Assembly (NCBI GenBank): GCA_001586965.3
Contig: LUCW03002414.1
Coordinates: 1-20,000, forward strand
Reading direction: 5' to 3'
Origin: Sphaeroforma sirkka
Taxonomy: Eukaryota > Opisthokonta > Ichthyosporea > Ichthyophonida
DNA length: 20,000 nt
Shown here piece after piece: positions 1-18,954 of this stretch. Below the pieces are notes generated by a model, which searched no databases, was not told where the DNA came from, and worked only from the letters and a program-made list of their open reading frames with translations. The translations under genes were made by a program, and so were the position numbers. Each line of letters begins with the position of its first letter. The first letter of the stretch is position 1.

Positions 1-9
1 TTAGAATAG

Positions 10-132
10 CAGAGAAATCCAGACTGCGCACCAGGTTGCTTTCAAGTGGTGATTGTGGATGTCGAATGTGATGAAGGTAACGATAAAGGTAACGAAGTTC
101 GCTACAAGGGTTATATTATAACCTTTGTTTAA
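10..132 (+). CDS. Possible 3' terminal exon of an unidentified gene
   Basis: An open frame of 40 codons ends in TAA at 130-132. An in-frame TAG at 7-9 closes it upstream, so if it is real it must be joined to an earlier exon through the AG at 8-9 or 11-12. The translation includes NPDCAPGCFQVVIVDVECDE and ends KGYIITFV. It has three cysteines and balanced composition, unlike the low-complexity text that follows. A possible AATAAA signal sits at 224-229, about 90 nt past the stop. I do not recognise the family. The cysteines would fit a secreted or membrane protein, but that is a guess. The window starts too close to judge the polypyrimidine tract, and chance is a real alternative. Confidence 0.3.
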   Translation, partial: QRNPDCAPGCFQVVIVDVECDEGNDKGNEVRYKGYIITFV

Positions 133-640
133 CTGAATTGTTTATTAGTTTTAACAATAGATAGTTTATGATATCTTGGTGCGTACGTATAGTGAAAATT
201 ACTACGCTATACACTTGTAACCAAATAAATTGAAAAACTGCACTAATTGAACTATTCCGGGTGATAAAGAACTATTTCGTAATATAGTAGATTCAGAGTT
301 GAGATAAAAATTCTCTATGAAATCGTTGTTGACCATTTGTAAATAAATAGAAAGCCTCAAGAGACCTAAGAACAAGCCTGTTTGTTTGACCATTAGAACA
401 GAAGGCTATGAAGTATGGGGCCTGTCAGGCTGTTGAGCTATTTCTCCACGTTTGCGCTGATGCGCTGCTTATAGTCGTGGCACATATTTATACATGATGA
501 GAGGAGACCTATGGTATGATATGGATCATATTTTTTAACGTTTCTGCGGTAGAGTTGTTTTGACCATGTCAGAAGCTCCACATTCACAGTGTCCGACCTA
601 TGATGTTTTTATATATATACTCTCTACAGACTACTACTAT

Positions 641-659
641 TCTACTCTACTAGAGTAGA
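641..659. repeat. Near-perfect palindrome TCTACTCTA-C-TAGAGTAGA
   Basis: Nine-base arms at 641-649 and 651-659 are exact reverse complements around a single C. The right arm runs straight into an AG dinucleotide tract. Related palindromes recur elsewhere in the flanks at 2686-2700, 14978-14993 and 16016-16029. Confidence 0.8.
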
Positions 660-676
660 GAGAGAGAGAGAGAGAG
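657..676. repeat. (AG)n microsatellite
   Basis: Ten consecutive AG units, continuous with the right arm of the adjacent palindrome. Confidence 0.9.
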
Positions 677-1238
677 GCCGAATAGGGCAATTGGCGAACA
701 CTCTGGTCACTATTCAAAAATCAATAGACAGTGAACAGTCCCCCTGACCTACTAGAGTCGGTACCCAATAGATTCTACTCTAAGTCTATTCAGCTATGGT
801 GCATAACGTATTTACCAATCTGAAATGGTCAAAACAACGATAGGTGATAGCCTGATAGGTCTCCTCTGTATAAATTAGCAGCGCTGTATAGTGCAGTCAG
901 ATATAGATCACCCTACTTGGTCCTTTACTTATTTATATTTTTCTACGTCAAAAAACTGGAATTTTCAGTTTGATGAGGCCAAATATGTCCGACCATGACA
1001 GCATGTGTGGTGGCCAATATTTAGATTGTTGACTGTCGGCCGCCAAAACATTAAAACACTCTAAAGAAAGCGCTTCAACGAGTATCAACAGAGCTATACG
1101 CCATAGCCTTCTTCTAAAAGAAACATATACGCAGAGATTGTCGAATAGAAGGCACTCTCTTAGGATACGACTGCAAAGTCTGAACAGATTTATGTCGCGG
1201 GTTTGACACAGAGAGGACCACCTGACGTCACATAAGTA

Positions 1239-1275
1239 TTAGGGTTGAGAGTTTAGGGTTTACTACCTTAGGGTT
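1239..1275 (+). repeat. Degenerate telomere-like TT(T)AGGG cluster
   Basis: Three TTAGGGTT cores lie within 37 nt, one of them as GTTTAGGGTT, separated by unrelated bases. They resemble interstitial copies of TTAGGG or TTTAGGG telomere repeats but are not in perfect tandem, so chance or decay of an older array are both possible. Similar cores occur at 17665-17697 and 17918-17926. Confidence 0.4.
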
Positions 1276-2082
1276 ATACTGAAGAAAGACTTCATGATTA
1301 TACCATCGGTTCCTAATCAGATCTTCTTTGCTTTCAATCTCTTTCTTCTGTCTATCCTTGCCGATGCACCTGTATAGACAGCCTCCCATCGTTTGTTCAA
1401 ATACTTCCCATCATCTAGTAATCTAGTCAAACATCCACGAGAGTTTGTTCCCTATCAAAAGTACTATCCTCATTTAATCGACTCTTATTTCATCAGGTTC
1501 AAATTCATCATCATGTATAACTGCAGTAAACTTGTTCGTTTGCCTGTCTCCTAAGTTTTATCTCTTCAAGTGCCTTGACCTGTTCGACATGCTTATCACA
1601 ACAGAAGATACCATTTACAAGTGTGCATATATTATACATATAATATAGTAATAGTATGGCTACTTCTCATATTAGTGATTTCTAACTTTGTGCGTGACAA
1701 AACATGTCATTGGAGACTCTTGAATATTTTTAAAGTTTTTTTGGGGTATTAAATTTTGCCATAATCGACCCTAAAAGTGACTTATATCGACCCAAATAGT
1801 CTATATTTTTAAACAGCATATCCAAAACGGCCAAATTTTTGAATTTTTGGTTTTGGAGGGGCTCGAAGTCTCGAACCAAACATTTTCTCGAAAAAGTGTC
1901 CGGTGATTTTCAAGAGCAGGTCAGTACAAGCCGTTTCCGCTATCTAACTCCTCGATAGGGTCACTACTTCGAATTCCAAACTCTGCCAAAGTCTGGGTTT
2001 GAAGTAAAGTGATCTATATTCGACTGCACCATATCTATAGATTTATCACTAAAAGCTTTAGCTATTAGGTCCCTCAGACCTA

Positions 2083-2108
2083 TATTTATTCCATATTTGG
2101 AATAAATA
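2083..2108. repeat. Perfect hairpin, 11-bp stem and 4-nt loop
   Basis: TATTTATTCCA at 2083-2093 is the exact reverse complement of 2098-2108, separated by TATT. AAAGCTTT-like palindromic text flanks it on both sides. No gene end lies close by, so no transcriptional role can be assigned. It may be a short foldback repeat. Confidence 0.7.
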
Positions 2109-2445
2109 AAGCTTTTTATGCCCATTTGAGACCCTGTACAAGAATATAGAAAGGCCCAATACAAGAAACACGATGTGATACCAGCAGTAGAAGAGAAGAA
2201 GAGATACGGTTATCAGGGGCTTCTCCTCCCCCTCCCCAATAACAACAACATTTTTTTTTTTTTGGAAATCTGGACCGAAACGTGGTCTTTAAAAACCACG
2301 GGGCGCGCTTTCTCAAAAGAAACAAGGGTACGAAAACCCAAAAATAAAAATTAACGTTTTCCCCTCTTTTCAGAGCATTTAGTTCCCACCGACGTCAGCG
2401 GTGTTTTATTTCTCATCTAAAAGATTCGTATGTATTTATGTATAT

Positions 2446-2461
2446 CATAGTACATACTATG
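2446..2461. repeat. Short inverted repeat CATAGTA-CA-TACTATG
   Basis: Seven-base arms at 2446-2452 and 2455-2461 are exact reverse complements around CA. It is one of several small palindromes in this intergenic stretch. Confidence 0.6.
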
Positions 2462-2639
2462 AGTAAATATGTAGAATACATAGGTCATATGATTTTTACT
2501 CTTTTTGGTTTTTAAAATACAAAACAAGACAAAAACAAAAACAAATAAATAGAAAAGTACTGTGCAATAAACGACACTTTTGCAGTATTCTGTATTTATT
2601 TACATGACGAATTAATATGTAACAGTCAGAACTTAGAAC

Positions 2640-2735
2640 CCAGAGTCCCAGATACTCAGGCGCCGCAGCAGGGCCCCAGCCCCTACTCTCTACTAGAGAG
2701 AGAGGCCCCAGCGGCCCAGCCCCAGTCTCCAAAAC
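2640..2735. repeat. C-rich quasi-repeat island with CTCTCTA-C-TAGAGAG palindrome
   Basis: Recurring CCCAG, CCCCAG and GGCCCAG words make a C-rich island inside AT-rich sequence. A palindrome with 7-base arms (2686-2692 and 2694-2700) lies in the middle, and a run of CAAAA units follows at about 2731-2750. The texture matches the islands at 15286-15370 and 17265-17345. Confidence 0.5.
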
Positions 2736-2861
2736 AAAACAAAACAAAACAATACGAAAAAAAACACAAAAAATCTCTTGTCCTATTAGACTCCTAGTCC
2801 TGGTCTCCTGGACGGTCTGGACTCTGGACATCTGCGGGGAAATTGAATTATAAACAACGAT

Positions 2862-2935
2862 TGCCGCGGCCCGCGGGCCGCCCCGCTGTCCGTAGTGCCG
2901 CACTCAGCAGCGCCGCGTGCCCGCGTCCGATGACT
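2862..2935. repeat. GC-rich island containing a perfect 16-bp palindrome
   Basis: GCGGCCCGCGGGCCGC at 2866-2881 is its own reverse complement. The surrounding roughly 70 nt are strongly GC-rich, whereas the bases either side are AT-rich. An open frame crosses the island, but its translation is Arg/Pro/Ala-rich with no recognisable domain, so I do not call a gene. Confidence 0.6.
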
Positions 2936-3710
2936 TTAACCCGTCCTCTCTCAGTCTCAGCTTCCGATGACTTACCCCCGTGCTATGATTCGCTTTTGAC
3001 ATCCAATAGAAATACTCTATATTTTTAAAAGTCCATGTTCTTATAGTCGATAGGGGGGGGCTATGATGAACAATTTGTATGGGTTTTGCATAAATACAAA
3101 ACTTAAAATAAATCGCTGCATAAATACATACAAGTGATACAACACGCCACACGGTCAAAAACTGAAAAGATTTTACCATCGAAACTTTTTCAGAAGGCAT
3201 ATTTAGCAGCCTGCTAAAAATTAAACAAGGTTATGCAGAAAGCTATGGAAAAGCTCCGCAAAACAACTGAAGTACATACTGAAGTCTGAACATCTGAACA
3301 TACGAAACCTAAACCGAAGTAAAAAATTAAATGAAACCCTCGCAGACTACTCTGAACTCTCTCTCTACAGAGAATGCCTCAGAGAGGCTCAGACCCTCAG
3401 TGCAGAGTTAGACTACAGAGAGAGAAAGAGTGTAAAGTAAGAGGGACTTCCTTCTGATATCTCCGGACTTTTTATTTTTAGAATTATTGAACTCTCGCAG
3501 TCAGGCCGTCGGCGACAACGGTATGAGACTGTGATGAGTGTGACCTGTGGGGCAGTGGCGGTCCGACTGTCCAAGTCTGGGTCCGGGGACCCTGGGGCGT
3601 AGCCTGCTGTCTATTTTAGAAGGCTATGTCCGGGGGGAAAAACCCGCCGGCCGCCGCTATTCTCCATAGCGCCCTAAATTCAACAACAATATTACATCAG
3701 CGAGGAATTC

Positions 3711-3878
3711 ATGATGCAGAGGGGAATCAAGAAAACCCCGATGAGATCCTGTGCGTTCAGACAGGAGTCCCACAAGACATGGGGTGGAGTTCATTGGCTG
3801 AAGCATAAATTTGGTGTCACCCATATTTTAGTAGCTGTACACAGATATGACACCTGCCAACACGACATCTTACTTTAG
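3711..3878 (+). CDS. Weak short open frame upstream of the ligase gene
   Basis: An ATG-initiated frame of 55 codons ends in TAG at 3876-3878, 81 nt before the ligase start codon. The translation, which includes FGVTHILVAVHRYDTC, is of normal complexity but matches no family I recognise. The frame is closed, so it is not simply a 5' extension of the ligase. It could be an upstream open frame on a longer ligase transcript, an exon fragment of something else, or chance. Confidence 0.15.
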   Translation: MMQRGIKKTPMRSCAFRQESHKTWGGVHWLKHKFGVTHILVAVHRYDTCQHDILL

Positions 3879-3902
3879 TATAGTGTACCCTGTCATACTT
3901 CA

Positions 3903-3917
3903 ATATATATATATAAT
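3903..3917 (+). promoter_or_regulatory. Possible TATA-like element of the ligase gene
   Basis: An alternating TA run, ending TATATAATACT, lies about 45-55 nt upstream of the ligase ATG. A start site some 30 nt downstream would leave a 5' leader of about 15-25 nt. Because TA runs are common in this window, the call rests only on position. Confidence 0.2.
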
Positions 3918-3959
3918 ACTACGAGCTAATGCTAACCACCACTCTGACTGTGTTCGAAA

Positions 3960-13011
<9,052 letters not shown>

Positions 13012-13107
13012 ACGTCGGTGACTCGGTGGCACGGTGCCCCATAGACACGAATAACCTTCACGGCCTCACGTGCCATACTGTAACGGAAGTATTCAAGATT
13101 TCCATGG

Positions 13108-13126
13108 AATAAAAAATATGAATAAA
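13108..13126 (+). promoter_or_regulatory. Candidate polyadenylation signals of the ligase gene
   Basis: Two AATAAA hexamers, at 13108-13113 and 13121-13126, lie about 100 nt past the ligase stop. The position fits a short 3' UTR, but AT richness makes the hexamer common. Confidence 0.45.
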
Positions 13127-14343
13127 AATGTTGCGTCTTAAAATTCAAAAAAAAAAGGATTGAGGGACCTCCGGTCCGCACCTTTCCACTTTTGATACTA
13201 CTCTTTTTAAATAAATACAACACGTCTTGTGGTTAAGGAATGTGCTCAATTGTCGATAGAAATGCTTTATTAGCTCGACTGGTCTTCCAAGTAAATATAA
13301 ACATTCTTTCATAGCTTGCCCTAAAACCTACAAGAAGAATTATGCCACTGCAATACTCATGTTTTATTTACTACAACAGTACATATTATTTTAAATTTCT
13401 TAGATTTATAGCAGTAAACAATGTGGTATTTACATACTATTTTTTACGATTTATTTATGTATTTATTATACTATGTAGAAAGATCAAACAATGATTTCGA
13501 TTTGTCATCATCTTGTTCACAGTCATTTGTCCAGATGTTTTTTTTATAAAAGGTAAAAGGAAAAGGAATTATAGCTTACTATTTTAAAAATAGAAAAAGA
13601 AATTGGGGTTTTATATAAAAGCAAATTGTATCATGTTTTATTTAAAATTTGAATATTTATTGTCTTATATGATAGCCTTCTTATGTATAACTTAGAGCCT
13701 ATATATAAAATTTTAATTTTGATTTTGACTATTACAATTTTTTTTAAAACACCAAAACAAAATGAACAAAAAAAATATCCCAAAAATATTTGGCTCTTTT
13801 GAGTATGTAGTACATATTTTAGACTATTTTAGTTCGTCGTTTTAAACTAAAACAAAAGTAGATATGAATTTAAATTTTTAAAAATTGCAGAAAGGCTATT
13901 TTGTATCATTGAGTGAGACTGAGTATTTAAAAAAATTACTACATAATACATAGAAAATATATTCTACCATTCTCTAAAACAAAGACAATGGCGAGCCTCG
14001 GGACCCTCGGCTTTGGAAATTTGGGCCCATTTTTCTATATACATTTTTTAAAACCAATTGAACCCAAGTTCCAAGGCCCAAGGCCCAAATGCTAAAAAAC
14101 TCATAGAAATCACAAGTAATAAAAACAAAACAAAAACAAATAAACAGATGAACATTTCTGAATGCGGTCAGACCGGTTCAGGACTTAAGGCCAAGGGGCC
14201 AGGAGCCCAAGCTCAAGGCCCAGGGCCCCAAGTCCAAAGTGAACGAAGCTCCTGAGTCCTGAATAATAATAAAAAGTATTCATTATAGATTTTATAGTAC
14301 ATAGTATTGTCCAGAATTCTGAATATTTATGGCCCTCATCAGC

Positions 14344-14579
14344 CGTAATAGAAGTTGAACGTAAATGCATGTTTATTCAATTTTAAAACATTATAGCGGT
14401 TATAACGTTGCCAGAAGGGCCTATCTAGTATTTTTATTAGGACTGTATTGAACTATGAAATAGATAGAATATTATATTTTTAGACCTAAATGGTGCACCT
14501 TAAAACGAATAAAGAACCGCATACGGAATAAAAGTTGAGCGTAAACGTAAAAATATTCGATTTGTAAGCGTTTTAACGG
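14344..14579 (+). repeat. Pair of diverged 56-bp direct repeats
   Basis: The segments at 14344-14399 and 14524-14579 align without gaps over 56 bases, sharing GAAGTTGAACGTAAA/AAAGTTGAGCGTAAA and the distal CGG. The offset is 180 bp. Sequence outside the 56 bases does not align. This is an old duplication of unknown origin. Confidence 0.6.
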
Positions 14580-14596
14580 AACACGGTTTGAAGTTA

Positions 14597-14703
14597 GCTC
14601 GGCATTCGGCAGTTCGGCACTCGCCAGTCGCCACTCGCCACTCACTCACGCGAGCAGTCGTCAACTCGTCACTCGTTAATCGTAACTCGTTAGGCGTCAC
14701 TCA
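14597..14703 (+). repeat. Degenerate tandem repeat of CACTCGCC / ACTCGTC type
   Basis: Many near copies of a 7-9 nt word such as ACTCGCC, ACTCGTC, ACTCGTT and TTCGGCA follow one another for about 107 nt, with no two adjacent units exactly the same length. It looks like an eroded short tandem array. Confidence 0.7.
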
Positions 14704-14937
14704 TCGTGCCGTTCAGATTTGACGACTTCCCCCTTTTGGGCATGATGCCATTGTTGAAAAATCGAAGAACTATATATTTCTAGAAACTAAAATGGTTGTG
14801 TTTTTTTAAAGAAACAAAAACAAATTCGATTTTTTTTATTTCCCTGTTTGCTTTTTTAAAAAGAAAATAATTCAGGGTTTATATTTGTTTTTAAAAAACA
14901 GAAAACAAGTTCAGAAGTTCGGACTCGACCTGGTCAC

Positions 14938-14993
14938 TGGGGAGTCCAGAGTCCAGAGTCCAGACTTCAGACTCTCGCTACTCTAGAGAGTAG
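14938..14993. repeat. GAGTCCA repeats ending in a CTACTCT-AG-AGAGTAG palindrome
   Basis: Three to four GAGTCCA-type units are followed by an inverted repeat with exact 7-base arms at 14978-14984 and 14987-14993. The palindrome belongs to the same family as those near 650, 2693 and 16022. Confidence 0.7.
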
Positions 14994-15285
14994 AACGAGA
15001 AAGACTAACAGGTCAGGACTCAAGAAACGGGACACTGAAGTATGGTGTTTTGACACGGAATTTTCTTATTTTTTATAGATACAGCAGTAATTAGTGAAAT
15101 AGCGACTGAGCCAGTCGCTCGATAAAAAACAAGTCGGGCATTTACTGGTCAGTTTTAAAAAAGATATAGAATTTGAAAGGAAGGAATGTTGAATTAAATG
15201 AACAAGTTCAAGCACTCCAAAAATTAAAAAAATAACTCTCTACATTGTTTGTAGAAAAAATTCAAAAGTAATAAATGTGCTACTT

Positions 15286-15370
15286 TGTTCCAGCCCCAGG
15301 GTCCCCGAGTCCCCGAGTCCCCCAGTCCCAGCACCCATTTCCCAGTTCTCAGTCCTCAGTCTGCCCCGCT
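15286..15370 (+). repeat. C-rich degenerate repeat island
   Basis: Near copies of CCCCGAGT, CCCAGTCCC and CTCAGTC follow each other inside AT-rich DNA. The open frame crossing it (15275-15505) is mostly this repeat and is not called as a gene. Confidence 0.6.
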
Positions 15371-15547
15371 ATGGACTTTGTAAATTTTGGTGCATTTTGT
15401 GTTCAATCTCTTTTTAAAAAATTAGACAGCTATGATTTTGGACTTGTGAATTTTGTACACTGCCCACTATATCTAATTGAAATATCTGACGACGTAAATG
15501 AGTGATTTGTTATTCTCGCCCTCTCTCCTCTTTAGTAATATAATTTA

Positions 15548-15800
15548 GGCATAAGGGGTTTTAGTCATTCAAGGGTTTTATGTACATGGTCATAATTGTT
15601 GGGCATAAGGAGTTTTAGTCAAAAATTTTGAGGCATATATAAGGGGTTTTATAGTCATATTTTTAGACATAAGGGGTTTTAGACATTTTTTTTTGGCACA
15701 ATAAAGTGGGTTTCAGTCTATTTTTAGGCATGATAATTAATAAAGGGTTTTACTCACATAATTTCCAGTGTAGCTTTCTAAAATTAGACATTTCAGACAT
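15548..15800 (+). repeat. Dispersed tandem repeat, consensus GGCATAAGGGGTTTTAGTCA
   Basis: Six recognisable copies start at 15548, 15601, 15632, 15666, 15695 and 15727, with a seventh, weaker one near 15795. Each begins G(G/A)CA and continues with an AAGGGGTTTTAG-like core and a T-rich spacer. Spacing varies from about 29 to 53 nt. The array is clearly ordered but much diverged. Confidence 0.8.
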
Positions 15801-16015
15801 AAGGTTGTACCATAGCCAACTGCAAAAACTGTACATATTTAATCATATTTTTTAGAGTCTATAGATATTTATTATTTTTATAGCTTGAAAGAGTGATCCA
15901 AGTGTTCTTACTCTTGTAGACTACTAGTAAGTTGTACCCTACTCTCTAGCTCTCTATGTACTATAATAGCGCTATACCGTCCTCAGAGGCTCAGAGACTC
16001 AGTGACTTGCCTCTT

Positions 16016-16029
16016 CTACTCTAGAGTAG
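16016..16029. repeat. Perfect palindrome CTACTCTAGAGTAG
   Basis: Fourteen bases identical to their own reverse complement. Two further imperfect relatives (TTACTAGAGTAA and CTACTCTTATTAGAGAG) follow within 60 nt, so the region 15925-16080 is a cluster of this palindrome family. Confidence 0.8.
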
Positions 16030-17267
16030 TGGCTCCTCTTACTAGAGTAATAATCTACTCTTATTAGAGAGTAAATTATATTGCAGGCTAGTAGTATCAT
16101 TGGCGGTTCACTATATAAATATTAGACTAGAGAAGTATATTTTCTAGACTTCTTGTCATAGAATTGTCACAAACACGATTCAGTTTCCGATGGATGTTTT
16201 TAAAAAAAATGGTTGTCTATCAGTTCGGCGAGATTTTCCTCCACACAATAGCGAGTGATTTACTGCCAATTTATATACTATAAAATATACTGTGCATTGT
16301 ATTGTGGTACATGTCGGAGAAACCCGGGCTGTTAAACGGACAAATGGACTAAACTGTCTGGGAAAAAAAGGCTGCCCATGGTCTTATGACCTGTTTTTGA
16401 GGCTGTCCATGTGTCCCATTCGAAAAAGATTTGTTGACTGGGAGAAACCATACTGGGGACGTATTTGGTCTGATTTGATTAGTCTAGACTAAGATCAGGG
16501 CCAGATATATAATTTGTTATCCTCCCCCGAAATTGTGAGCCTATTGGTTGTCTTGGGCTTTTTTGGACTGTAGTTTTAAAAACAAAATTTCTTTATGAAT
16601 ATATTGGAGGCCCCCAGTGCCCCCCACAAGAGGCTCCAGAGGGATCCTAAATGGATTTGTTTTCGATAAATTTTTAGTGAGACTGTATGACGTCACTTAC
16701 GTGAGTCGCTGTGTGTGAGACTGTGAGACTGACCTGACTATGCGTGACTGTGTGTATGTGCAGTGTAACTGTACACTGTGCACTAAGCTGGCATCGGCTG
16801 AAAATAAAAAAAAATACTAAAAATAGTCAATATGCACCATACTGACCATAGTGCCATTCTCTTGGCTGTCTGACAGTTTACAGCCTAGCTATTGGAAGTG
16901 GGGAGGGCAAATGATAATAGGGCTTAAATGTCAATTTAGAGGTCTATGCTTTTTTAAAGAGCATAAAAATAAAGAAAACAAAGAAGATTACGTTTTTTTC
17001 TGTCTTGTACTGTATGTACACACATTGCTTGTATTTTCAAGAAAAACAGTATAATTTCGCTAAAAGCAGACTCAGCTCAGCATAGCACGATAAGACAAAC
17101 AAATTATTAATAAAAGTAGCAGTCTTCAGACTCTCAGATTTCGTTTGTGGTATGTAGTTATGCAGGTAGAAGTTACAGTGGCACAGCTGCACAGGCCGCA
17201 CAGGCCGCACATGCAGTAGTGAGACTACTGACTAAACCTACAGGGGCATAGGACACAGTTACACAGG

Positions 17268-17340
17268 GCCACAGGCCGAGGCCACAGGCCCAGAGGCCAC
17301 AGGCCCAGAGGCCACAGGCCCAGAGGCCACAGGCCCACAG
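17268..17340 (+). repeat. 15-bp tandem repeat CACAGGCCCAGAGGC
   Basis: Three exact copies start at 17283, 17298 and 17313, flanked by imperfect copies on both sides. Related CACAGGCCGCA units occur upstream at 17190-17215. Confidence 0.9.
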
Positions 17341-17664
17341 CCCTCCACCCTACGTAGGGCTGTAGGCTGCAAACCTACATACAGCAGCATACAGTTAAAT
17401 ATACATAGGCAAGTGTTACACACACTCACATACAAAATTTATAATACAAATTGGCCAACTATATAGTGTATGTTGAACTGAAGTATCCGATGTCGTAAAC
17501 AATTTGAAAAAATCGAGCCATAGACCTATACTTCAGTTCCAAATTGTAAATATCAAACAACACATTTTTTTCAAATACGACAATCTTTGAGTTTGAGAAT
17601 GTAGCAGATACTACTCTAGAGGGGGCAAAAGTAGGGTACGATGTGTATTGTGCAATTTATAATT

Positions 17665-17697
17665 TATAGGGTTTAGGGTTCATATTTTTAGGGTTTA
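17665..17697 (+). repeat. Telomere-like TTTAGGG fragments
   Basis: TATAGGGTTTAGGGTT followed after six bases by TTTAGGGTTTA. A further TTTAGGGTTTA-type core lies at 17918-17926. They match a TTTAGGG-type telomere repeat but are only one to two units each. Confidence 0.4.
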
Positions 17698-18197
17698 AAT
17701 AAAAAGTAGCGCATCCGCACAGCAAGAGTAGGTAGCCACGCACTGGCTACTCTCAAGAGCTCTGGATTACTGCTGCTTCGTTGAGTTCGTGGGGCATCGG
17801 CTGGAAAAAGAGCAAAGTATTCTCTTGCTTTTAAAAAACCAAAATAGAATATCCTTATTTTCAAAAAGTACGAATTTCATTTGTACATTGTAAATACAAC
17901 ATTGACCTTTTTTTTTTTAGGGTTTAGAAAAAGAATGTTTTTTTATTAAAAATATTCGGGGGTTTGTTTCGTTCAAAAAAATATTATCAACATTATAAGA
18001 GAAATATTTTATCATTTTAAAAAAAAAGTACTGTATTTGCTGTTGTGTTTTAGTTTAATATAAAATAATATAGAAAGCATATTTTATGTTCTAAAAAAAT
18101 ACAAATTGTCGTATTTTTAAAAACTCACATTGGCGGTTCGGGTATGCTATTTACCTCTTGCTTATGGGTTGGAAAACTGAGAGAGTCCGAAAACCAA

Positions 18198-18224
18198 GGG
18201 CGGGGCGGGGCGGGGCGGGGCGGC
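18198..18224 (+). repeat. (GGGGC)n tract
   Basis: Four tandem GGGGC units after a GGGC, followed by GGC, on the plus strand. Runs of four G separated by single C could fold as a G-quadruplex. It stands alone in AT-rich DNA and no gene lies within 800 bp downstream. Confidence 0.9.
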
Positions 18225-18944
18225 ATAAAAAACCCCTGACCTATTTGTACCGACAGGGCTTCAAAGATACAATATACTAAAAATACAAATTTATGTAAAT
18301 ACATACAAACATTACGAGTATCAATTTATTTTTATGACAATACATAAAAATCACTAAATATGTAAATAAATAAATACATGAAAGTGAATTTCTATTTTTA
18401 AAAAATAAAATAAAGAACGAAATAAACCAACAATCATAAAAGCCCTCATCAGGTTTTTAGTAAATATTTTAATTTTCAGTCCGTCTACAACAGGCCCATG
18501 AATTTACAAATGCACTGAAGCCCCAAAATATAGTAGGTGAGGGCTGGGGTGAGGTGGGGGGCTTTGAACCAAAGTACACCCTTCGAAGTTACTATGTATC
18601 CGCCTAATAGGCCCTTAGCCTCCCGGGGCAGGGCCCGGGCCCACTTCCCCCGCCTGATAATTAAGATATTATTTTTTAAAAACAAACAGCAAAAAAAATT
18701 CGATGCCAGAACTATATTTTGGTTTGCTTTGTTAAAAAAATACAAATAACAATAAGTACAGCACATACAGTATATTTTCTAAAAAGAAGAATGACAATTT
18801 TTTTAAGTTTTTGTTTCAAAATAGTTTGTTGTACACCTCTGGAGTCAGGAGTAGAGAGTAATGGAATATTTTCAATTGTATCGGAACAATTTCGATAATT
18901 GTTTTTTTTCCGGGTAATTCCAAAATTTGATTATGCTCAATGTG

Positions 18945-18954
18945 TATATAAAAG
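18945..18954 (+). promoter_or_regulatory. Putative TATA box of the subtilisin-like gene
   Basis: TATATAAAAG lies 97 nt upstream of the ATG at 19042. With a start about 30 nt downstream, near the TTCATTTC at roughly 18979-18986, it would give a 5' leader of about 60 nt. Good TATA match and sensible spacing, but no transcript evidence. Confidence 0.55.

Larger units (their letters stand above)
133..3700. other. Intergenic region without a supported gene
   Basis: No open frame here has recognisable protein content; those present translate to low-complexity or unrelated sequence. The stretch is AT-rich with homopolymer runs, for example a T run at about 2251-2262, and is interrupted by GC-rich islands near 2640-2735, 2862-2935 and 3480-3650. 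It also holds a GA dinucleotide tract, telomere-like fragments, several perfect inverted repeats, and CTCT/AGAG-rich patches near 640-680 and 3355-3435. The more notable pieces are listed separately. Confidence 0.6.
13127..18940. other. Long gene-poor intergenic region
   Basis: About 5.8 kb, strongly AT-rich with many A and T homopolymers and TTTTTAAAAA-like words. I find no supported gene. The longest ordinary-looking frame, 16292-16492 (66 codons), resembles no family I know. Islands of C/G-rich degenerate repeats occur near 14075-14110, 14190-14235, 14597-14703, 14938-14993, 15286-15370, 17190-17345 and 18198-18224. Transposon ends, tRNA genes or transposase remnants were not seen. Confidence 0.6.

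Noticed and set aside
1490..1510. GGTTCAAATTC, similar to a tRNA B box
   Set aside because: No A box at the right distance and no cloverleaf stems around it.
2496..3200. Minus-strand frames of 135 and 98 codons and a plus-strand frame of 61 codons
   Set aside because: They cross the C-rich and GC-rich islands and A-rich tracts. The translations have no domain or motif.
13555..13615. Alternative terminal exon with GKGII in phase
   Set aside because: It lacks a pyrimidine-rich acceptor and the arginines of the A10 motif; superseded by 12947-13011.
14058..14255. A 65-codon frame rich in Lys, Asn, Gly and Pro
   Set aside because: It is composed of CAAAA-type runs and CCCAAGG/GGCCCAAG repeats, not protein sequence.
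16292..16492. A 66-codon plus-strand frame of ordinary complexity
   Set aside because: It resembles no family, has no splice or repeat context that supports it, and lies in gene-poor DNA. It could be a remnant, but I cannot support a call.
16098..18139. The 12-mer CATTGGCGGTTC shared at 16098 and 18128
   Set aside because: The flanks do not align, so a short chance match is the simplest explanation.
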